This document shows, in pieces, positions 56,882 through 64,000 of a DNA stretch of 64,000 nt. The DNA lies in the NCBI GenBank assembly GCA_035235625.1, contig CP141149.1, positions 10,384,893 through 10,448,892 of the forward strand, written 5' to 3'. Every line of letters starts with the position of its first letter. Within the stretch, counting starts at the first letter, position 1. This DNA comes from Saururus chinensis. Lineage: Eukaryota > Streptophyta > Magnoliopsida > Piperales > Saururaceae. The position numbers and the translations under genes were made by a program. The notes under the pieces were generated by a model. The model was not told the DNA's origin and did not search any database. It saw only the letters and a program-made list of their open reading frames with translations.

Positions 56882-59800
56882 TATCACGACCCGAAATTTT
56901 AAAAGTATTTTTAAAAAGCATGAACGGTAAGTCACGAGAATTTTTTTTTGTAACTACAAAACATACCATTCGATTAAATATCATCGTCATGATAACTGGG
57001 TTCATAAATATGAATATTAAATTATATGATATTATTACATGTCTAAAAAATTCAATCAAAATAGCCTATCAATCTAAGTACAAGTCCGTCATCCATCTGA
57101 AAATAAATAATAAGTTAACTCTCACACTAAAGATATACTTACATATCGGAGTTGTAGACATGAAAAACTCCATCTTGTGCTTGCCTCTTGGTCTCACTTG
57201 TCATTGCCTGGAGAATCTGCAACCAACCAAACCTAAACAATCACAACAACAATAGAACCTCTCCGCCTTTAGGAGAAGAGCTTTCAAAGGGGCAAAATAT
57301 TTAATTAATATTTTTTAGATCGGACCAACATTACCCGATGTTAGTTGCTTACATACTCATCAGACAACATCTCCAATGTTTCCAACAAGATCAAATCTAG
57401 ACGTAGTTCTGCCTAAAATTACACTATCCTAAGAAGCATAACATCATACATGCAATGCTTAAGTATTTTTAAACAACCTACATTTTATGTAAGTCCTTTA
57501 ATCATTTCACTTGTCTGATTAACAAGCAATAACAAACAATGTAATTAATTATCTCACAACCCTTATTCAATAATTAATACTATCAATATGTATTCACTCG
57601 GAGATAACTCGGCCCTCAAGAAATCTCCAAACAAAAGACTCCAACATTGGAGTAGACTTCTTAAGAGTAGCTTGACCCAAATCCCTAGGGCTTTCAATAG
57701 CTTGCCACTAATCTGGAGAAGAGGATCCCAACTATGCTCATGGACACAGATTGGTGAGAAGCAGAATCCTTCCATGATGCTCATACAACTCCACTTTTTA
57801 TACGTACTATATGGTTCTGGGAAGACTCACAGTAAAGACCCTCTGGTCAATACCCAAACCATCATGGCGTTGAAGAAGTGTATCGCAATCTCCACCATTC
57901 CCCAACTCTGGGAAAAATATTTTTGAAGACATTACCAATGTATCCATAGAAGACTTCTCCAAACATCTAAAACTTAAACTATATTATTTTCATCCATTCA
58001 AGTATTTGTCCAACCATTTGGGTCCTCTTCACCTTGTAAATCGGCCCAACAAATAGCTCATCCACTGAGCTATGACTTAGAGAACAACCCAAACCCTAAT
58101 ACTTTCCTTGAGACTCTGGTAAACTCCCATAACCACCCTTGGTTTATTAACCTATGTTAGGGTCCCGTTCACTCTATGAACCAGTCCCAACCCTAATGAG
58201 GGTATTTTAGTCTTTATCTTGATTAGGTGTTCTCCCCCAAATCGAAAGACAACTAATATATCTTATTAGTCTTTGTTAACCTTAAGTTACCTATTAATGC
58301 ATCAATAAAAAAATATGCATCAAATAATTAACATAAATAACATGCAGTTACACAAGTGCATAAATAATAAATGAAGGTCCATTGCACTCATTTATAGGGC
58401 TAGGGCTCAGTAAATGCAAGCCTGATAATGTAGATAACTCTAACGTATTTAATTTTCTAGTTGGTTGATATATAGGGTTGGAGACATGTGTAATATGCTG
58501 CCTTAAACCCTGAAAAATTAGGGTTTATCCCCTTATTTCCCATGACACTATGACCTGACAAGGTCTTCTGTCACTTACTTGTCACACCCATTCTTTTTAA
58601 AGCTATTTAACATCATTATAGCATACCCTAATGCTTGGTAGTTAGGTTATTAGTTTCTGCAAAAATGGAACATACTACCCCCCAAGGCATTAGGGTAATT
58701 CTACTACTTGGGGTATGATACTATCCCTTGGGGCATTCTAGTCATTTCACTGATCCTCTAGTAATTTTAAGTCATTTACATCTTATAAGGCTCCACTAGT
58801 AATTATTCTAAAATTTTCTAACATCTACATCACCTTGAACTGGAGCACGAGACAAATAATTAAATATTACTACATTTCACCCTAATGCTTGGTAGTTAGG
58901 TTATTAGTTTTGGCGGAAATAGAACAAACTGCCCCTAAGGGCATGAGGGTAATTTCAAATATAGCATACCCAAACCCTTGGTTGTTAGGTTATTAGTTTC
59001 GGCAAAAACGGAACATGCTGCCCCTAAGGGCATTAGGGCGATTCTACTACCTGGGGTATGGTACTGTCCCTTGCGTCATTGTAGTTATTCATTGACCTTT
59101 TATTGATTTTAAGTCATGACCTCTCACAAGGCTCCACTGGTAATTATTCTAAAATTTTCTAACATCTACATCACCCTAAATCGAAGCGTGAGACAAATAA
59201 TTAAATATAACTACATTTCACCTCTAAGGGTAAAATAGTCAATTAATCACTTACTAGGATTTTTCTCACTAAGTGGTTTAGCCTATATTTAGGATACCCA
59301 TTAAACTCTTACTGAATGTTTTTCGTAATTTTTAAAATCACTCATAAGGCCACAAACCAAAAACCCTAACAGGGGTAAGTAAAATATTACCAAACCATTT
59401 ATGATAAGGGGTAAAAGGATTATTTTATAGTCTCTGGGATTTTTCACATGTATAAAACTTAGTCAGAATATTTTCAATCCTCTGGTAATTATTCTAAATT
59501 TTTCTAACACTACATCACCCTAAACTGGAGCACGAGACAAATAATTAAATATTACTATATTTCACCTTTAAGGGTAAAATAGTTATTTTATTAATATTAA
59601 GATTTTTTCCCTCCCATAATCTTTATCCCATTACTCCTCATGTTCCCTTGGACATTGTGTAATTTTCTTGAATTTTTTCTAAGTCTAAACCTTACTGAAC
59701 CGGACCCAGTTTATTTCCCTTATTTTCCCTTATTTTTAAATGGGACCGAGAATTAAATTCCCGGTCCAGCAGTCGTCCTCCTCGCGGAGACGACTGCGGC

Positions 59801-61054
59801 TCTGAGTTTGGTTAGCTGGCGGAGCGGTGGTGCTTGGCCCTCGACAGAGCTCCGCCTTGGCCTCTCTGAGCCAAGATCTCAACGCAACGGCCGGCATAGA
59901 TTCCAGCGGTGACTGGGTGGCACCGCCAGTGGAGCCCACCCTATCTTCGGCGAAGGGCATGGCAGAGCATATGCCGTTTATGGCAAACAGCATAGCTCCC
60001 TTGCCGTCGCCGACAAGACCGTTCCAGCCTTCCTCTGGCCTCGCAGTGGTGGTCCTCCCACCTCGGGTGACTGCAGCAGTATTCCCTCAAAACAGGCGCC
60101 CCTCACAAATGGTGCTTCTCCATCGAAAAAGGAAACAGAGCCGCGGCTTTCTGCTTGTGGCCATGGCCGCACCCGTGGCTTCTTGCTGGTGGTCACCGGC
60201 AGTGATGGCCCTAACTAGAGGGACTATCCCCTCGCCATAACAATCTTGAACTCTCTCCAAACATAACCCACCGTGGCCCTGCTAAGGCCGCAGCTCGCCA
60301 AAGCACGGAAGACGGGTGGGAGCGATTATAAAATCTCCCTCCCCACAACTGGACGAGATGATGAGCACCCCTATCCGTGACCAGCAATAGTAACCAGAGT
60401 TGGCCAATCGACGGAGGCAAGCCGATGGCCGTGCACTCATCTTCTCCGTCGACCCTCCTTCTTTTCACAGGTTGGGTTTACACAAAAACACGCTACCTTA
60501 CAATACTTTCTACAGCGGAATTATATTGAATCACTAATCCGTTTAACCTTCGTGTATCTCCTCGTCTGCTCCACTGTCAGCCATACACCGATCGACACTC
60601 TTCATCTTCAATGTGGCTTCTCCTTCTACGTCCCCCACAAAAAGCTTTAATTATCTCTTTTCATAAATATTAGGATTAAAAACCCTAATTCTCTTGGAGT
60701 TGGGCCAAAATCTTTGACTTAAATTACTTAATTGGGCTTAAAAATTATAATTTTATAATATTAATTAATTTGGTCCATATAATAATTTAAATGACCAATT
60801 TGTGTATTTAAGTCGGGTAAATTGGCCCTATATATTATGATCAACTTCGAATGACCATATCTCCTTCATCTGAACTCTAATTTATGCGTTCTTAGTAGTG
60901 TTTCGATGCTCTTTCTATCTACTTTCCATCAATATAAATCTAAGCCACCGGTTCTAACTAATAATCAAGTTATTTTCATAAGAAAGTCAAGGGGTCCAAT
61001 ACTCTAATTTCCCATGGCTAACTTCCAAAATTCAGAAAATTTCCAGACGTTACA
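56882..61054 (-). mobile_element. Element D1: 4.2-kb long non-coding LTR-like element in the K1 3' LTR
   Basis: Plus-strand ends are TATCACGACCCG (TGTCACGACCCG in D2, so one base is mutated) and CCAGACGTTACA. It is flanked by TAGGC (56877-56881) and TAGGT (61055-61059), a 5-bp duplication with one change. The empty site is visible in the 5' LTR of K1 (GATATAGGCAGCAAGGCC near 40368). The element is 4173 bp. Several copies of an AAGGGTAAAATAGT-type phrase lie at 58190-59590 and a GC-rich block at about 59740-60470. ORFs in that block (59827-60240 and others) match no known protein. No gag or pol motifs were seen. Confidence 0.82.
58640..59590. repeat. Internal repeats of D1 (about 290-330 bp period)
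   Basis: The phrase CTTGGTAGTTAGGTTATTAG followed by TTTnnGCnAAAAnnGAACATnCTnCCCC occurs near 58635, 58890 and 58975. The phrase CATCACCnTnAAnTnGAGCn followed by CGAGACAAATAATTAAATAT occurs near 58828, 59172 and 59515. These are imperfect direct repeats. Confidence 0.75.
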
Positions 61055-61136
61055 TAGGTAGCAAGGCCGAACCATGTAATTCCATATGTTCTTGTTTTGC
61101 TTTTTTTTTTAGCATCTCTAGATCCATTATTCCACA

Positions 61137-61416
61137 ATACAGGCTAGGAACAGTAGATTTGCATTCTGTTCACCCAGAACTAGAGAATAGTAGAATTATA
61201 CTCTGTTTGGCCAGAATTAGAGTACAAAAAATATATATTTTGTTTGGCGAGGGCCTCTTTTATATTCCCCACAGGTGCCATGAGGTGGCAGTGGCAACGA
61301 CTTAAATCTAGTGAGGGGGACAAGGGCTCCGCCACTCCAACGGCCAGAAGAGGGAAGGACGTTGCGTGACCGGACTTGTGATCTTGAGGGAGGAGGGGCA
61401 AATAGGGGGGCACAAT
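61137..61416. other. Host sequence between K1 and G3
   Basis: Short stretch of mixed composition with repeated phrases such as CAGAAnTAGAGnA, and no recognised gene. Confidence 0.4.
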
Positions 61417-61755
61417 TGATGTGCCCGATGCAAGCACGATTGGTACCTAGGAGAATTGCGCAGGGCAAGGGGAGAAGTATTAAAGAAAGGGGAGAAACTG
61501 GAAATCACAATTTGCATTAACTCCAAACAAGAGTCAAGGCCGCCCCATATAGGAGACGACCCTCCTAGGGAACCAAACCAGCTGAGCCAGACCAGCCCGA
61601 TTTTTACAATATAATCCAATTAGTGGGTTGGCTATCCCCGACCACTAATTGAACCAACAAGTATGATAATAAAATACTACAATAACAATTAGATAGTTTA
61701 GTGCAATAAAGTAATAAAAAGAGAGTCTGAGCATCATGCACAATCGTGCACAACA
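61417..61755 (-). repeat. 3' LTR of G3
   Basis: Plus-strand ends are TGATGTGCCCGATG and GTGCACAACA. Only the ends and scattered phrases resemble the G1/G2 LTRs. Confidence 0.8.
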
Positions 61756-61771
61756 CTCCACCATGCTTCCG

Positions 61772-62365
61772 CTAGTCGCCTTGTCTGCAAGGCGACCATG
61801 CGGGATAACGAGCCAAGAAATCATCCTCAGACATCCACGTTGCATCCTCCAACGGCTGACCCCGCCATGAAACCAGAACCTCAGTAACAATGGGACCCGA
61901 ACGACGAACCCGCCTCTTCTCAAGCACAGACACAGGGGCTGGGTTGGAGGGCGGAACAGGACCCATCAAAGGCGGAGGTGGAGCATCCACAGCCAACGTC
62001 TGGTCACCCACAAACTTGCAAAGACGGGACACATGGAACATAGGATGGACCAAGGAGTCAGGCGGCAGGGAGAGGCGGTAAGCAACTGGACCAACGCGTG
62101 CCTCCACAGGATAGGGACCATGGAACCGGGGAGCGAGCTTGGAATGCTCGGGCTGAAACAAAGAATTCTAGCGTTGTGGTAAAATAGATACATAAACCAA
62201 GTCACCCACTTGGAACTCCCGATCAGTACGGTGGTCATCATATAGTTGTTTCATCCGGTTCTGGGCTTCAACCAATTTCATCTTCAATTGACGCAAGACC
62301 TCATCGCGAGTTTGGAGCATATAATCCACCTCAGCCACAGAAGAGCAATGAGGGACATATGACAA
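61772..62365 (-). pseudogene. G3 integrase C-terminal part with chromodomain
   Basis: 62161-61772 keeps SKLAPRFHGPYPVEARVG (GPY/F) and the chromodomain TEVLVSWRGQPLEDATW. 62365-62168 keeps EFQVGDLVYVSILPQ. A single stop separates the two at about 62165, where G1 reads through. Confidence 0.87.
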
Positions 62366-62380
62366 AATAGTAGGTGGGGG

Positions 62381-63319
62381 TCAGCCATACAACACCTCAA
62401 AAGGAGTGAAGCCCGCACGCGTGTGATATGCAGTGTTATAGGACCACTCCGCCCATGGAAGAAGCTGTAGCCAATGGCGAGGCTGTGTCATTGTAAAGCA
62501 CCGCAGGTGCTGCTCCAAACAACGATTAACCACTTCCGTCTGCCCATCCGTCTGCGGGTGATAAGTAGTGCTCATATGAAGGGACGTACCCTGTAAGGCA
62601 AAGAACTCCTACCAAAGCTGAGAAAGGAAGATACGATCACGATCAAAAACAATGGTACGAGGCATACCATGAAGCTTCGCCACCTCCCGGACATATAGGT
62701 CAGCCACAGTCTTAGTAGTGAAAGGATGTTCCAATCCACATAAATGAGCATACTTAGACAGTCAGTTAACCACCACCATTATCACCGACTTACCCTATAC
62801 CAGCGGCAAGGCCTCAACAAAGTCCATCGATATATCCTCCTAGACTTGATCAGGAATGGGCAAGGGTTGGAGCAACCTGGCTGGAGAAGTGGTAGCAGCC
62901 TTGGTGCGCTGACAAATATCACAAGCGGTTACATACTCATGCACAACCCGACGAACCCCCAACCATAAGAAACTCTGGCTGACCCTCTTATAGGTGCGGA
63001 AAGTCCCCTCATGACCAGCCACTGGAGAATCATGGAAATGCGATATTATGCGGTGGCGAAGATCAGCGACATCAGGAACCCACAACCAATCCTTCCAAAA
63101 CAAGAGATCATCCCGCCAAGTGTAAAACAGACGGGCTGCAGGATCAGTCGGGAGGGCAACGATCAAAGCCTGCGTCGAAGCATCACTACGGTAGGCCTGC
63201 TTCAACTCCTCAATAAACGGACATGAGAGCATGGAAAAGGTCAAGCACGAACCCGGGGCAGGTATGCAAGAGAGAGCGTCAGCCACTGTGTTCTCTGACC
63301 CCGTCTTATAAACAACTTT
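62381..63319 (-). pseudogene. G3 integrase core and zinc-binding region
   Basis: 62575-62381 holds YHPQTDGQTEVVNRCLEQ with the catalytic Glu. The stretch between 62576 and 62840 holds the core with both Asp positions but also stops. 63319-62840 holds the HHCC region (HFHDSPVAGH, then CDICQRTK) and the linker VYKTGSENTVADALS. The ORF that starts at 63403 begins inside D2, so its first 28 or so residues are chimeric. Confidence 0.85.
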
Positions 63320-64000
63320 TGTCACGACCCGGATTTTTAAAACCCTTGTTACAATAAAGGACACACGATAGATCACGATAATAATTTTTTTTCTTAAACA
63401 CAAGATAAATCATCCGATTAAATATCCAGGTCATGATAACTGGGGTTCACAAATACGAATATCAAATCATATGATATTATTTAACGTCTGAAAATTCATA
63501 AAGACCAGCTCATCCATCTAAGTACAAGTCTATCACCCGTCTGAAAATAAATAACAAGTTGACTCTCACACTTAAGGTATACTTACGTATCGGAGTTTCA
63601 AAAATGCGGAAACCTCTTGAGCTCCTGCCTTGGTCTCACTTCTCATCGCATGGAGAATCTACAACATAGCAAACAAAACAACCACAATAACAACAATGGA
63701 ATCTCTCCGCTTTCAGGAGAAGAGCTTCCAAAGGACAAAAGGTTTTATTAGTATTTTTCGGATCGGGCCAACATCACCCGATGTTAGTTGCCTACGTACT
63801 CATCAGGCAACATCTCCAATGTTTCCAACAAGATCGGATCCAGACGTAGTTCTGCCTAAAACTACACTATACTAAGAAGCATAGCATCACCCATGCAATG
63901 CTTAAGTATTTTAAAGCAACCTACATTTTATGCAAGTCTTTTAATCGTTCCACTTGTCTAATTAACAAGCAATATCAAACAATGTTATTAATTATCTCAC
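63320..64000 (-). mobile_element. Element D2: left part of a second D-family element, in G3
   Basis: It begins TGTCACGACCCGGATTTTTA and follows D1 from its left end closely (shared GATTAAATATC, GTCATGATAACTGGG, ACATCACCCGATGTTAGTTG-type text). The right end is outside the window, so the target duplication cannot be tested; the five bases before it are ACTTT. It interrupts G3 in the linker between RNase H and integrase. Confidence 0.8.

Larger units (their letters stand above)
40042..61136 (+). mobile_element. K1: Ty1/copia retrotransposon, host of the 21-kb nest
   Basis: Two related LTRs (40042-40440 and, interrupted, 56541-61136) enclose gag, protease, integrase and RT fragments in copia order on the plus strand. 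Subtracting B (4702 bp), G2 with its duplication (8079 bp) and D1 with its duplication (4178 bp) leaves about 4.1 kb of K1. Part of gag and the primer-binding site after the 5' LTR and part of RNase H are missing. There are many stops, so the element is dead and probably the oldest layer. No convincing 5-bp duplication was found at its outer ends. Confidence 0.85.
56541..61136 (+). repeat. 3' LTR of K1, split by D1
   Basis: Left part 56541-56881 and right part 61060-61136, together about 415 bp, match the 5' LTR at 40042-40440. A purine-rich CAAGTGGGTGAT just before 56541 is the likely polypurine tract. The right limit (about 61134-61136, ending CCA or CCACA) is approximate. Confidence 0.8.
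61417..63319 (-). mobile_element. G3: third chromodomain Ty3/gypsy element, cut by D2 and running off the window
   Basis: The 3' LTR is 61417-61755, followed by the polypurine tract (minus strand GCGGAAGCATGGTGGAG) and integrase sequence on the minus strand up to the RNase H/integrase linker at 63319, where element D2 begins. It is related to G1 and G2 but more diverged, especially in the LTR, so it is a separate subfamily. The rest of the element would lie beyond D2, outside the window. Confidence 0.88.

Noticed and set aside
59736..60468. ORFs of up to 137 codons in the GC-rich block of D1
   Set aside because: No recognisable domain, overlapping frames on both strands, and a position inside a non-coding element.
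62840..63403. 187-codon ORF taken as one G3 protein
   Set aside because: Its first 28 or so codons lie in element D2. The G3 part only begins at 63319.

Overview
The window is plant nuclear DNA, almost certainly from a eudicot. It holds one clearly recognisable intact host gene, with nine exons and GT/AG introns, in a background dominated by LTR retrotransposons inserted into one another. The species cannot be named from the sequence. No prokaryotic features, CRISPR array or operon structure were seen.

Host genes. The intact gene is on the + strand at 11648-21274. It encodes the 20S proteasome alpha-1 subunit (alpha type-6, PAA/PSMA6). Nine exons join without a frame break into 246 codons plus a stop, the usual length of this family. 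Its 5-kb intron 7 carries a 1966-bp deletion derivative of a Ty3/gypsy element with two LTRs and a perfect 5-bp target duplication, and probably a SINE. A possible small two-exon gene of unknown function lies on the minus strand at 25758-26372. A broken gene resembling plant mobile-domain/DUF1985 proteins lies on the minus strand at 34001-37191. Two tRNA-like relics (37719 and 38378) and a Stowaway-like MITE scrap (39160) follow it.

Mobile elements, left to right. (1) 1-1498: probable end of a long non-coding LTR. (2) 1926-10799: a copia gag relic split by an 8.3-kb TG...CA element (A, 2038-10330, target duplication CCTAG). A itself holds a truncated copy (C') of another long element. (3) 28615-33864: a 5.25-kb chromodomain Ty3/gypsy element on the minus strand (G1), with gag, protease, RT/RNase H and integrase-chromodomain but several inactivating changes. 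(4) 40042-61136: a 21-kb nest. The host is a copia element (K1, + strand, about 4.1 kb of its own sequence). Into it went B (42114-46815, same family as A, inverted), G2 (48422-56495, a second chromodomain gypsy element, target duplication AATTG) and D1 (56882-61054). G2's integrase is in turn split by C (49596-53480, target duplication CATAC). (5) 61417-64000: a third gypsy element (G3), cut by D2, which runs off the window.

The A/B, C/C' and D1/D2 elements are the least ordinary material here. They are 4-5 kb (net of nested DNA), have no recognisable coding capacity, begin TGT(A/C)A and end in the complement, make 5-bp target duplications where these can be read, have longer imperfect inverted ends than a simple LTR, and are filled with tandem arrays. 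The simplest reading is solo LTRs of a large-LTR gypsy lineage (Tekay/Del-like). A non-coding element with terminal inverted repeats is not excluded. No autonomous mobile element in the window looks intact, and no clearly new biological system was identified.
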